A DNA stretch of 64,000 nt from Punica granatum (lineage: Eukaryota; Streptophyta; Magnoliopsida; Myrtales; Lythraceae), in the NCBI RefSeq assembly GCF_007655135.1, contig NC_045127.1, positions 40,435,538-40,499,537 of the forward strand. Direction: 5' to 3'. Of this stretch, positions 47,401 through 60,001 are shown one piece after another. A model generated the notes under the pieces. The model had not been told where the DNA came from. It made no database searches and saw only the letters and a program-made list of their open reading frames with translations. Within the stretch, counting starts at the first letter, position 1. Each line of letters starts with the position of its first letter. Made by a program: the position numbers and the translations under genes.

Positions 47401-50090
47401 TGATGAAATGTGTGCTTTAATTGAATTAAGATAGCACGAAGCGGATTATTAATTAAATCCGACTTTTGAAATTCGGCATGTTATGATCAAGACCAGCTCA
47501 AGCATGAATTTAATGTTTTATGTATCGGCCTTAAAAGCAGTTGTTTGAAACGAGAACGAACCCACACGAATTAATTTCATGCTCACTCAGCTCTACATAA
47601 ATAAAATCGATTAAGAACAACAAAACCAGCTTAATTAATCACTTGGACTTAAAACCGACAAATTAAATTTTACTATAAATCATTTTTGCCTATATTCATG
47701 TGCTTTGGAATGTTTGAATGTGTTTTTGATTAAAACCCCCACACGAATCGGATCAATCATGAAAACTCAGGTTAAAATCGGATTTAATTTCGAGACGGTC
47801 GGGAATTAAGGTTTTTATTGAACGGTCCATCAATAGCCGGCTCGACGGCCTGAAACTCGCAAACTTAAAGCATTCGGCAAGATTTTAATTAAACTCAATA
47901 ATTCCACATATGGGGTAATCGGGACATTTCACTTGACTAAGCAAATCACTCGGCTTTAAATAAATTACATAAACCAGCTATTAATTTATAATCACGTCGA
48001 CGGTCCATGAACTGTCGAATATGCCCTTTTAAAACTTACAATTTCAAAAGCACTGAGATACATGACACACGTAGCATGGATATATGGGGAGTACTCATGT
48101 GTTTTGACTTGAATCCAGGCCTGATTTGAGGGCGGCTCAAGTCAGGGTGCACGAGTCCTTCTTTAGACCACTTCCGAGATGAACGACTGGTTTCTTGGCT
48201 CTTTCGGGATCTCCACGACCCCGGTGGATCCAAGGGATAGGTCGACACCGGCTACCGACTTTCGATAGTCCGTATCACGTGGCCTCGATTTTTCCTACGC
48301 ACTTACACATTTTTCTAGTCCAAGGGCATGACCACCGGTTCTTGACCCGTCGACACACTAGGCATCAGGATGACTGAAACATACTGAATAAGGAAAGGGA
48401 CAAGCGCCTTTCAAGGTGCAATTATCATTCATACACCCTCCATTTTCTGGCTGTGTGTTTCTATCACCCTGGTGTAAATTCGGGTGCTTAGGAAATTGGG
48501 TTAGAGGCACGAGCGGGGACGGCCCGTGAAATGTTGTCCAGTCCCTCATGGGATATGTGTAGAGATCTTGGCACCCTAGTGGTGTTTCGTGCCATATTTT
48601 CCCTAAGTTTGTGCTTAGAATTGGTCAAAATACGAAGAACGGATTAATCTCAAACTCGGTTTAATCAAATACGGGCAAATAGTCAAGCAAAGATTTAGGT
48701 TTCGGGTTATAGGTGGAAACACACCTTTTGTCATAATATGTAAAAGTTGCATTGTCACAACACAGAACAATTTAAAAAAACTCACACATTTGAGACTTGA
48801 CTATAGACATCATGTTTGTTGGGTCCTTTCAATATCGCCGAATGCTACATACCCTCTCAGGGTGGTCCATGACCAATTCACATCAAATGCATCACCATGT
48901 TTCTCTATTTAGGGTTGAATTTGTCTGCCAAGCAACCTTGGTTCATAACTTGTTAATCACGTACATTCGGGGATAACACACAATTTGTTTATTTTTGTTC
49001 TATCTTGATCTGCTTTTTATCTGTTTTGTCTGTTTTCACGCAGTTCGAGCCCATGCCCATAGGATACGATGCACATGGGGTCAAATGCCCCTTTACTATC
49101 GATCATGGGGTCCAATGCCCCCACATATCGAGCGCACGCGACCTGAGTGTGATATGGGGTCTCACCTTGAGTCACTGTCTTAATTCGTTTATTATCCATG
49201 AGGAAGATGACTCTGGTCAGGACACGTGAAACGAGGTTAAACAATCACTCGAGAGCTCGATCGGTTTCACGGCTATCTCGAGGACCATTTTGTCTTCTTG
49301 AAATCCATCGGTTCAATCGGACCCAATTTCCGGCTCTCACGAGCCCGCGTCCCTTTAATTTCGATTTCGGTCTTTCCAAAACTCACGGTGAGTGCAAGCT
49401 GAATATTGGCCGAACGTGAGCCTACCGGGATTCATTTGTTATAATTTGTATTTATTATTTGAGAGTACATTGTGAGTTATTTATTTGTACATTCATTTAT
49501 GTAACGATCCGGGGCGGCAAGCATAGAGTCTGAGAGTCGGAAATGATCGGGTTGGTTTATGGGTCCCCGAGACGAGTGGGACCACATGAGTCATGGGTCA
49601 GGTCCACATGGCGAACCGGCCGTCACGGTCCGTTAGTCGAAATGTGAGGACGATGGACAGATCCCCTGACCCGAGGATCGACTCCTCTTTCGATCCCTCA
49701 ATTCAAATCGATTGTTTTCTCGAATTTACGATGTCAAAATGAGCGAGATGAGCGTAACCTATTTCACACAGTAAATGAATAAATACGGTGAACCATAGAC
49801 AGACTAGAATACCGATAGGGTGTGCGGGATATATGCCCGCATCTAACAGAACCCCCGAATTCGGAATCTCGGGTTCCGCAAGACCATATGCCTTAACAAA
49901 CTAGGTGTATCCCAGATCCCTAGACCCGGACAACTCATCGGCTCTCGATTTTCAGGTCGTAAACAAGTAGTAGCGACTCCTTCTCACGCTTGTTTGTCAC
50001 GCGTCCTAACGGAAAAGTGGACACTCCCAAGTCGTGCGATCGGTCTCACGCATGCAGGTCCCGACGAAACAAAATTCGGATCCGCACACC
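47400..50090. other. Unclassified repeat-derived sequence
   Basis: Moderate-GC sequence with no coding domain recognised. Phrases such as gtaacgatccggggcggcaag (49501) and the mixed short frames are typical of long LTR/leader regions of plant Gypsy elements, but no terminal repeats were matched within the window. It ends against the gag remnant at about 50095. Confidence 0.35.
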
Positions 50091-50094
50091 ATGG

Positions 50095-50762
50095 AATGTG
50101 CAATATATTGTCTAGGATTCCCTTTCCAATGAAACTGTAGGAACTTTGCTGGTTGGTAATTTGTAGGCATCCTCAGTAGATCGTTTGTGTGCAGGGCTTC
50201 TCATACGTCACCAAAGATAAGCTACTTGCTTTCACTTGACCTCTCATGGTTTGCTTAATGATTTCTTGCAACTGGTCTACAGGGATGGACTTAAGGGTAC
50301 TGATTTGGATGTCCTAGTTTGAGTTGGCACTCTTGGAGCATCCAAAACAATCCCCGATTCCTTTCCTTGGGCAGCAACCACTTGTTTTGCTGGTGCTGTG
50401 TCAATCACAACATCCTCAGGAGCCCTCACTTCTCTGGGCGTGTCATTGACCTGACTTGATTCTTCCATATCCTTGAGCTTGTTTATTATGTAGGCTATCA
50501 TGGCATCCCAATCTTGTACGTGCTTCATGAGTCCTTCGAGAGTATTGGCCATACTTGAGACTTGTTCCTCTAGTAATAATGTGTTCGTCACCGTCAAAGT
50601 TATAGCTCCAAGGTTAAATGCCTCATCTTTGCCAGCAATGTGAACTGTCTCCTTAGTGGATACGTTGGCTTGCTCAGCTTCAGTCTTTGCTTCGCTCCAT
50701 GTCATTGCCCCCTTTGATTGGACACTTAGAGTTGCATTAATAGTTTCTTGCTTTCTTGGCAT
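50095..50762 (-). pseudogene. Gypsy-like gag remnant
   Basis: The frame begins MPRKQETINATLS at 50762 on the minus strand and runs 161 codons. It has a probable coiled coil (LLLEEQVSSMANTLEGLMKH, about residues 67-86) and a hydrophilic linker. Past the stop, in broken frames, SIPVDQLQEIIKQTMRGQ, YEKPCTQ and then GKGILDNILHI-like sequence correspond to the region of plant Ty3/Gypsy gag that normally reads KPYT-RIDNLRMP, PPKF and FDGKGNP. It is cut off at about 50095. Protease and pol are absent. The LTR-like block at 50818-51433 lies just upstream in the same orientation. Confidence 0.75.
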
Positions 50763-50817
50763 CGTAATTTTTTTTTTTGCAAAGAGGTATGAGACATAGA
50801 GATTATCCTACCGTCGA

Positions 50818-51433
50818 GTCTGAAATAAGACGGAAAATTTTCACGATAAATTTTCAATTGATTAAATTTTATGAGTTAAAATCACTAATTGCATTCTATA
50901 ATTACAAGAAAAAAAATCCTTTGATTCTCTTCGCTTAACCTAAAAGTTGTTAAGAAGGTCTTTGGGACTTATTCTCGAAACTCTGCGATCAGGCTTCGGT
51001 TTAATGTCGTGTTAATGGATCTCCAGACTCTGTGTTTGTTTCGAGTCTTTCCCTTAAACACGAACACATTTAAAAATCATCGAGGCGAGTGCGCTTCATT
51101 CGATCAATTGTGAAGCTCGCCGGGGTCGCATTGACTTCATCCACCATTCTTTGTGCTCTTCGCATTCTCGTGTTCTTCCTTTCAATGCGAAGTGTTCTTG
51201 AGATCTTGAAGCATTTTGGTCTTCTCGCACTCCATTAATTTGCAGAGCACTTTTTCCTCAGAACTCTCTTAAGCTTTTTCTCCCTAAAAAGAGCCTACTG
51301 GGAAGAATGAGGGCTCCTATTTATAGGTGTGGAGGAGAAAGCCATCAATCCTTGTATTTGCACTTAATTGGTCAGTTCAAGATAGTAATCTAATTTTTCT
51401 TCTTTAAAAAACAGATTATTATCCATTTAAAAA
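50818..51433 (-). mobile_element. LTR-like sequence upstream of the Gypsy gag remnant
   Basis: Matches 29925-30540 in the same orientation. On the minus strand cctataaataggagccctc (about 51320-51338) resembles an LTR promoter, with transcription toward the gag frame that starts at 50762. The 5' and 3' boundaries are set only by the extent of similarity between the two copies. Confidence 0.7.
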
Positions 51434-51820
51434 ATATTATGTAAACTCCTTGATCTTGTTGGTTCCAAATTATCTGAAATTAATGATTATTTAATTAATT
51501 TCTAGATAATAATATTTGAATCTATTAACACCAGATATTTGTATGATGAAATACCACATTTGCCCTTGGATAACATGTTTAGTATTTAATGTATCGAGAT
51601 GTTCGGGCACGTGATATATTATTTGTGCACCATTAAATTCCAAAATTAACACCGAACTTAGCTGGGCACTAAAAATAATGGGGGTAATTTGTAAAATTTT
51701 TCGTGTTCTACAATGACATTTCATATATTTGTAAAAATAATCTTTAAAAATTATATTAATTACTTTTTAAATTACCAAACTTTTATATTTATACAATAAT
51801 GACTACGGGTCCCTGTCTGC

Positions 51821-52088
51821 AATCTTAGGCGAGTGGGGTGAAATTTCCCATCGGTGAGACCCCATCCTCATTTGTTTGAATAATTTTAGATTTTTTTTTT
51901 AATTTAACATTCTTTAGTTTAATTGAACACTATATGTTTTTTATACGGTAACGGTTAAGGGTCACTATCAGCAATCTTAGGGCGAGTGGGGTGAAATTTC
52001 CCATCGGCGAGAGCCCCACCCTCATTTGTTTGAATAATTTAGAATATTTTAATTTAACATTCTTTAGTTTAATTGAACAATATATGTT
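51821..52088. repeat. Tandem duplication, period about 150 bp
   Basis: gcaatcttagg-cgagtggggtg, aaatttcccatcgg, ctcatttgtttgaataatt and aacattctttagtttaattg recur at about 51821-51940 and 51971-52088. Noncoding. Confidence 0.75.
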
Positions 52089-52089
52089 T

Positions 52090-52640
52090 TTCACGGGTTT
52101 CTTCACCAGGTATTCGAATTCTACCAAGTCCCGACTAATTCACAATCGAGCCCGGTTATCTCACAACGAAGTTAACTCTTCCTTTAAAAGAAATTAGTAT
52201 TTTTAATTTAACGTTTTTTAATTTAATCAACATATATAATTTCCCGATTTGCTCAACCCGGTATTCGGAGTTTACCAAGAGTCTCGACTAATCCATACTC
52301 GAACCGGTGCCCGGGATGACTCACAACGAGGTTAAACTCTCTCAAGTATCAATCATAATTTTTCTTCATTTATAATATTTGAATTTGCTTACTTCAGGAA
52401 AATAGGTGCCAAACCAATTGAACTAACCACGCACTGTAGGGAACTATCCCGCTTATTTTTAATTAATATTTTTAATTATATGAAGATTATTTTTTCAACT
52501 GGCACCCATACGGTACCTAAAGTCCAACAAGTCCGGACAAATCTAGGTTCAAGCGGAAAGAGGTAAAGCTTTGCTAATTGTAGACTGATGAAGCCAAGAT
52601 CTTACTTAAAGGACAAAGGCATTGAAACACCTGATCCAAC
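52090..52640. other. Possible SINE-like fragments
   Basis: Related phrases tcgaccaaccc/caccaggtattcg, taccaag-tc-cgactaat and cacaacgaggttaa recur around 52100-52190 and 52245-52340. Minus strand at about 52400-52440 reads tgcgtggttagttcaattgg, like a Pol III A box. Degenerate, and the family is not proven. Confidence 0.35.
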
Positions 52641-52848
52641 CTATGTCGGTAATAATTTTTATTTAAGTATAAAAATATATTTCAATTTATCACCAATTTA
52701 ACGGCTAAATGAACGTAGAAATCCTAAAATTATGCAAAAAGTTCAACTTAAGTCGTAAATGCATTAGTTTGGCTCAATTATTCCTAAACGTTTAATCCAC
52801 TATATATTTTCGGTTCGAAACCATAACTGAAAGTTAAAGCTATTAAAT

Positions 52849-53094
52849 TGTCAAGCCAAACCACCGGCCCAAAATGCTTAAGTCCAAATTTCTGCTAATC
52901 CCATAGGTTGGTCTTTATAAACCACTCCACTAACTCCTTCTCCCACATTGTAATGACCCGACCTAATCTATGGGACTGACAGAGTAACTTGTCAAGCCCA
53001 ATCACCGGCCCAAAATGCTTAAGTCCAAATTGTTGCTAATCCCATAGGTTGGTCTTTATAAACCACTTTGCTAACTCCTTCTCCTATCAATGTG
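52849..53094. repeat. Tandem duplication, period 141 bp
   Basis: tgtcaagcc-aa-caccggccc, aaaatgcttaagtccaaatt, gctaatcccataggttggtc, tttataaaccact and ctaactccttctcc occur from 52849 and again from 52990. Noncoding, possibly the end of an LTR or foldback element. Confidence 0.8.
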
Positions 53095-53435
53095 GGATTT
53101 TAAGGTGTTACAGTTCATCGAAAGTGTTTTTTTTGGTATAAGTATCTATATAAGGAAGTTATTATAATTCTTTTTTAATTGGTGACCATTTAATTGGCAA
53201 AGATTTATTTCTCATCAATTCTATTTTGATTAAAGTTCTTTTGGTTCTCAGATAGCTTCATGATATAAATAATTAGCTAATATTTTGTGCTTCCAAAAAA
53301 GTTAATACTTGTGGTTTGGGCATAAAAATTTGTGCTTTGTTTAAATGAAGATGTCAACTTGTATAAAAAAATAACTATATATATATAATACTATAATAGA
53401 TGATTTTTCATCTTCTATAATTGAAAAAGTTTTAT

Positions 53436-53678
53436 ATTGCGTTTGGTTTGTAAGTAACATTTTAAAATCAGATTTTGATTTTGAAAAAAAAGTTATATAA
53501 ATGGTTATGTATGTAGTCCACCTTTTAACTTTGTATGAATTATTTTGTTTTATTGTGGAAAAAAAGTTGTATAAATGGGGTCCATCCTTTGACTTTGTAT
53601 GAGTTATTTTGTTTTATTGTGGATAGAATTAAATTAAAGTGTGATTTTAAAATCACGTTGTGAAACCAAACAAAGCAT
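53436..53678. mobile_element. MITE, copy 2 of the 17857-18082 family
   Basis: Ends attgcgtttggttt and aaaccaaacaaa are inverted. The interior has the same doubled phrase actttgtatga-ttattttgtttt and ttaaaatca-attttgattttgaaaaa as the first copy. No coding sequence. Confidence 0.75.
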
Positions 53679-53679
53679 T

Positions 53680-54530
53680 AGAGTTTCATAAATGATGTGG
53701 CTCAATGATATTACGTCATTTTTTTAATTATAATTGGTGGGAACTTCGAGAGTCATTCAATCATGAGTTATCTGCGTTCTACGTGGTAATATTCGGCGTT
53801 TCGTTCCATTTATATATAGATATATAGATTGTTGTTCGTTAAGTAGTTTAATTTTAAGAATTGTTTTCGATTCTATTATAGGCGATATAAATTCCTGACC
53901 CCTCGTTATATCAAACAAAAAAGAATGCTATATGGTTAGAATTTTTCCCCGGAAAGTATGGACAACAAATTATTAGGTTGGGTATAAGTAAAATATATAT
54001 CAGAATCCAACTTTGATATATCAGTTTACCTTATTTGATTTTAGAGTAATTTTTTTCTCTCCTTCACTTTAACTTAATTTATTTTCAATTTAACAATATA
54101 ATTATTACTTTTTCTATTTTATTTATTTTTTTATCTTAACTATCATTTAATTCAATTTTTAATATTAAATTCTCTCAACTATTCATTACTTTTTTTACAA
54201 TTCAATGAAATAATTATTACTTTCTCTCAACTATTTATTACTTTTTTCTATTTTTTTTAATAATTCAACGATACAATTATTACTTTTTTATTTTCTCCCT
54301 CTACTTTATTATTACAATCCAATTAGTTATATCTATATATACATAGTTGTAATGGAATTGAGTTTAACTTAACTCTATTTCCAAACAAAGACCATTTCAT
54401 TATTTATTACTCTATTGGGGCCATAAAAGGCAAAGGAAAAAAAACAAGCAGTGCATAAAAAAGAAAAATTAAACGGGAATTAATATTGATATTTAAATAA
54501 AAATTTGTTATTTCGTTAATTTGTTGCTCT
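53680..54530. other. AT-rich intergenic sequence upstream of URT1
   Basis: Direct repeats of attactttttctatttt-like phrases lie at about 54100-54290. No gene seen. The last 80 bases before the URT1 start (54530-54612) are CT-rich, as in plant 5' leaders. Confidence 0.45.
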
Positions 54531-54612
54531 TTTCTCTCTCCTCCTCGCTCCTCATACTAGTCTTTCTCGTCACTTCAGTGTAAAACTTCAGTGTGGAACC
54601 CCGCCGGTCACC

Positions 54613-57600
54613 ATGTCCGGCGGTGGAAGTGACGCCCCGCGGCCGCAGCCGCCGGGACCTTCCGACGGCGGTGAGTTCCTGTTGTCCCTACTTCAGAGGC
54701 CTCACCAACTTCAGCACGTGAAACCATCTCAACCCCCTCCGACGCAGCCACAACCCCTCACCCTTGATCCGGCCGTCGCCGCTGTCGGTCCCACCCTCCC
54801 GTTCCCTCTGCACGGAGCGCCCTCCGGTGGCCACGATCCCTCTTCTTCCAGGCCTCACGGTTTCTCCCCTCCCCGGCCTCCCTTGCCCTACCCCCACAGT
54901 TACGTCACTCTCACGGATGATTTCGCCAGATTAGGGCTAAGGTTCGGGCCCGATTCGACTGGGACCCCATCCTCTGGTCCTCAAAATCTGCGCTTTGGTG
55001 CTTTTTCACTCGAAGTGGAGCCCTCTGATCGCCTGCCAAACGGTAATTCAGTTGAAAGTCCAAACCTTGACTCTGTGGGAGAGCCTGAAATAGGTTACGT
55101 GAGTAGGGGCTATGACAGGTCCGGTAGGAATCTGAAATTTAATGGCCCGGAGAGTTCGAATTACTTGAATTCAAGCTCCAATCCTGCTGCATTCCGGCAC
55201 CGGAATTTTGACTCTCACAGCTTTGAGCAATCCAGGCCAGGATGGGGCAAGCACCAAGTCGGTTCTAATGTTGATGGTCGCAGGCCTGCGCCTCCAGGGT
55301 TTCACAGAGAGGTGGGGGATAGGGGCTTTGTTGATCGGAGAAGGGGTGACTTTGAGCGCAATGCAGGTGAAGTGAACAGCAATCATAGGGATTTGAATAA
55401 CAGGAATAATTTGAGCTTAGGAGACGGAAGTATGAGACTGAGGGGATTTAGTTCTGATGTTCAGAGACAAGTTCGCAGTGAGAGGGTGTTGGTCGGGCAG
55501 TTTGATCCTGAGGTTCACTCTGTCCTTGCAAATCATGTGTATAAATCTATGAGGGACATGAACGGCGAGTCTCCTGTGGAGGGGAATAGAGGAGAGGATG
55601 CTGGTGAAATAGATGATTTGGGTGAACAGCTAGTTGACTCTTTATTGCTTGAGGATCCACTCGACGAGAATAAGAGTCAGACTTTACACCGTGTGAGTCG
55701 TGATAAGGTAATAATGCCCCTTTGCACTTCTGTTTTTGCAGTCTTTATGTATATGCAGTTGTTTGGGGGAGGTTAGGCAATTGTAATGCATGGATGTCAC
55801 GGTGAGCTCCAGAGTTTGAGTCTTTGTTTAATCGAGCTTGTGATTATAGAATCCAGACTTTTTAAGGCTAGATCGATGTACAGTAATGTTAGGTGTATTT
55901 ATTGGTCATGGTTACCTTAGAAAAGGAAAAGCTTCATTCTCATTAAATAACAATTAAGCGGGGTTCGAGTATACATCACTTACCCTTGGGATGATTTCAA
56001 ATTACTCAGAATACAAATCCAGAAGAAAAGTTTATCTTTCTGGAGAATGTTGTTGATATCATTAATCAGAGGTTTTATGAGGTAGAATGTTAAAAATCAA
56101 CTTTACTTGTTATTCCAGGAATACAGGTCAGACTCAAGGGGGCAACAGGTACTTAGCCAGAGGATGAGGAACCTTAGAAAAATGATGGAGTGTCGAAGTG
56201 ACATAAACAGGCTAAATAATCATTTTCTTCTGATTTATGAGTCCCTAACACCACCTGGTGAAGAGAAGACTAGGCAGAAGCAATTGTTGACATTGCTGGA
56301 GAGGCTAGTCAATAAGGAGTGGCCTGAAGCTCGGCTTTACCTATACGGATCCTGTGCGAACTCCTTTGGGGTGTGCAAGAGTGATATAGATGTTTGCCTT
56401 GCAATTCAGGATGCAGAGATTGACAAATCTAAGCTTCTGGTGAAGTTGGCGGACATTCTGAAATCAGATAATCTACAAAACGTGCAGGTTAGTCATATTG
56501 GTTTGTATTCAGCAAATAGTTAATAGTGGTTGCAAGTTATCTATTGTCAGTGTTACTATGTATAGCTGTTATATTGAGCTGCACCATTGTTGTGGATAAG
56601 ATTCATATACTCTGCATTGCTAGCAGCGGAAATGGGACCATACGAACTAAGAATTGAATTCTTAAGTAATTGTGGTGATTCTTTGCTAATGTGGTATTGC
56701 ATCATTTACTTTGTCATTTCTAGTTATCAGTACTATAATTATCATTTATTCGGGCCAAAAGAAGGCATGTACCTGTTTTGTCTCTTTTGTCAGAATGAAA
56801 ATTTCAAGTTTCTCATCTGTATTGTAAATGTTATCTTAGATTACTTCATCTTGATTTACCTTTGTTCAAGCATTGATATGTAGATGGAGTCTTTTTGATA
56901 GGCATAGCTTTTCCATGCCATTGCAGGTTTATTTAAATATCTTTCTATGATGAAATTTAAGGTTGAGCTGTGTTTGCCCTTTTCCTGTCACAAGATTTTT
57001 ATTCTTTTTCTCAATCACACTGGAGACATTATAGAACTCAGTGTAGTTTCCTTGGCTTGTATAAGATCAGGTCAGGGGTTAAATTAGGGAAGTTTTTACT
57101 TTGAGTGGGCTTCCAAAAATTATTCATGGTGGTTTATTAGATATCTTGAATCCTTTTCTTGGTGGTGGAGAGAGTTGGACTAATATGGTGACTAAAGTTG
57201 TTGAAATCATACTCAAGTGTGGTAAATAATGGGGTCATTTGAGGTACTCTTCTGAGTCTGCTATGACGTTAGAGTTATTGAGACCTTCAACATAGAGGTC
57301 TGCCACCATGTCAATGCTCTTATTATTTATCTGAATACACATAATGACATAAACGATATGCTATTAACTAATTCCATCTTTACTACATGCATGCCTCCGC
57401 ATTTACTTTTCAATTTACTAGTTTTACTGCTCTCTAGTGCAATAATGATAATTTTTTTATTAGTTGTTCCATAAATTTATATTGGAACCTTGAGTTTTGA
57501 TTTCTATTTTTACAGCCGTTGGTACATGCTAGGGTCCCAATAGTGAAGTTTATGGATCCAGTGACTGGAGTCTCATGCGATATATGCATAAACAATGTGT

Positions 57601-60001
57601 TAGCAGTGATAAATACAAAGCTTCTTCGGGATTATGCTCAAATAGATGTCAGGTTGCGGCAGTTGGCATATATTGTTAAACACTGGGCTAAGTCAAGACG
57701 AGTGAACGAGACTTATCAAGGAACTCTATCCAGCTATGCGTGAGTTCTCAATTCATAATCATTTTATTTCCGCCTCATAATTTTAGAACCCATCTCAAAG
57801 ATGGCCATCTACATATTTGTAGATTAGATACAATTTCTTCTCATTTGGGCCAGATATCGTCCTTGATATATCTAAGTTTAATTAGTTGGAAATATTCCTT
57901 TTGCCTCTGTTAAGGGGCACAATGGTGCAGAGGTTATATAGTTAGTTCTGTTTTCAATATAATGTGCTTTTTGCAGATTATTCACGTCCCTTTTCTTTCA
58001 GGTATGTGTTGATGTGCATTCATTTCCTACAGCAACGTCGTCCGGCTATCCTTCCGTGCTTGCAGGTATGGATTTCTTCTAGCTTCTAATATTTGCTGAA
58101 TTGATAATTAATTGCCTTTTGGTTATGCTATTTATGTTTCAAATGGTGGCATTTTTCGTCTTTTGTACATTTTGATTTGTGTGATATACTAATAAATCCA
58201 AAAATGTGGAAATCTAATTTCTTTCCACTTTTACTTAATTTGTTTGAGATAGTGAGGTCTGTTGTGCTTTATTCTTGTTCTTTATTCAGAATGCTATTTA
58301 CGGTGTTACTACTCTGCTATCTCTACTTTGTGGACTGAGATATGTATATTTGTAGTTTTTCATGGCAACTGGTGACGAGACGCGATAGAGTATGACTAGC
58401 ATTACATGTCATTGTTGTCATACATAGTTTCTCCATAAGTTGATGGCACTGATTGAGATGAATACATATTCTTTAGTTTCAATTTGTATTTGGAAAAAGA
58501 GAGGGTCAACCTTTTTTTTAGGTTGGGTTGGGGGGGGGGGGGGGGGGGGGGGGGGGGTTTGGGAATTATCCAACTTTCCTCCTAAACATTTGGCACTTTG
58601 ACTTTGATTTCCATTAATTGACACATGGGCCATTATTATATCATAAAAATTAATAGATAACAATTTGTGCTTGTTCCTATCCCATTGGTATTTATCTGGG
58701 AGATTTTCAAATATCTTGCTTTTAACCAAATATTTTGTTCCAGGAAATAGAGCCAACTTACTCTGTCACTGTTGATGGCATAGAATGCGCTTACTTTGAT
58801 CAAGTAGAAAAGCTCCAGGATTATGGGTCTCGCAACAAGGAAACAATTGCCCAGTTGGTGTGGGCATTTTTCAATTACTGGGCCTACCGCCATGATTATA
58901 CAAATTCTGTTATATCCGTCCGCACAGGATGCTTGCTCAGGTAAGATTTCTGTGCGCACACTACTTAACATGTATAGTTGGTGGAATGATCTATTTTTGT
59001 TTAATCTCTTGAAATAGATGGATTAGAGCCACGACTTTTGTAATACCTTGATAATGTGCTCGCTATTTTCATGTGTGTGTTGATATGTTAAACCCTGTGT
59101 TATACCCTTAAATGTTTTAGGATCTACGCCAAGACCACTTAAAACTAATTGCATAGTGACAACTTCCTCCTTCAACCTTATCTTGTTATAACTTGCACCC
59201 ATATACTTAGACCTTGGCCATGAAGCCCTGATAAACAAATTTTCTGCCAGTATAAACAGGCCTCTGATAAATTGTATCCTTCCTATGTTTGAAAAGTACC
59301 TTTAGCCTTAATCATTCACCTCGTGTAAGCCAAAAATGGCCTTGCACTGCTTGGATTAAGTGGAAGGAGCTGATGACACTGGAGCTCGGCACTGTGGACT
59401 TGTAGAAATCGTGGTGGGTGGTTGATGGTGATGGTGTCATTGAAACTGCATAAGGAGATTAAGGACATTGTGCTCTCAAAATGATATTATTTTATATGAT
59501 GGACAAATTTCACTGTTGTGGGTCGACTGATCATGTAGGGTTAAAATTGTTTCAAAATAAGAATGGTGCTTTTTTTTTTTGTTTCTTGTATTGCATATAT
59601 GTGTTGAGCTGAAAGCTAATTTTCTTCTTCCTTGCCGGTTGTATATAGCTGGTGGTCTCTTTGAGACTTTGAGTTGTGTCTTTGACTCTTGTTGAAGTGT
59701 TATTTTTTGTCATTACTACCTTCTACCGGACTTCGCTATCAACAAAATCTGTGCCGAGCTCAGGCTATATTCTTCTTATAAAACGTGCAGCAAACAGGCG
59801 AAAGACTGGACTAGGAGGATTGGGAACGACCGGCACCTGATTTGCATAGAGGACCCGTTTGATACCAAGCACGACCTGGGCCGGGTGGTGGACAAGTCCA
59901 GCATAAAGGTCCTCAGAGAAGAGTTTGAGCGGGCCGCTGCAATAATGCAGCACGACCCAAGTCCATGGATAACACTCTTCGAACCTTATGTTCCATCCTG
60001 A
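54613..60001 (+). CDS. URT1: UTP:RNA uridylyltransferase 1-like (terminal uridylyltransferase)
   Basis: Six exons join in frame to 719 aa: 54613-55707, 56119-56487, 57516-57739, 58002-58065, 58744-58940, 59791-60001; all introns are GT-AG. The first exon encodes a Pro/Gly/Ser-rich, probably disordered N-terminus of about 365 aa. The nucleotidyltransferase core has [20 protein letters not shown], the GS motif with the catalytic Asp pair (DID), and the third acidic residue in SCDICINN. The PAP-associated domain contains [30 protein letters not shown] and the late [16 protein letters not shown]. This matches Arabidopsis URT1, which adds U to deadenylated mRNAs in the cytoplasm and P-bodies. Length is close to the Arabidopsis protein. 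The first intron begins inside the linker before the catalytic core. Intron 4 holds a long G run. Confidence 0.94.
58529..58558. repeat. Homopolymer G run of about 30 bases in URT1 intron 4
   Basis: An unbroken G tract follows ggttgggtt. Real tracts this long are rare; it may be an assembly or sequencing artefact or a G-quadruplex-forming intronic tract. Length is not reliable. Confidence 0.85.
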
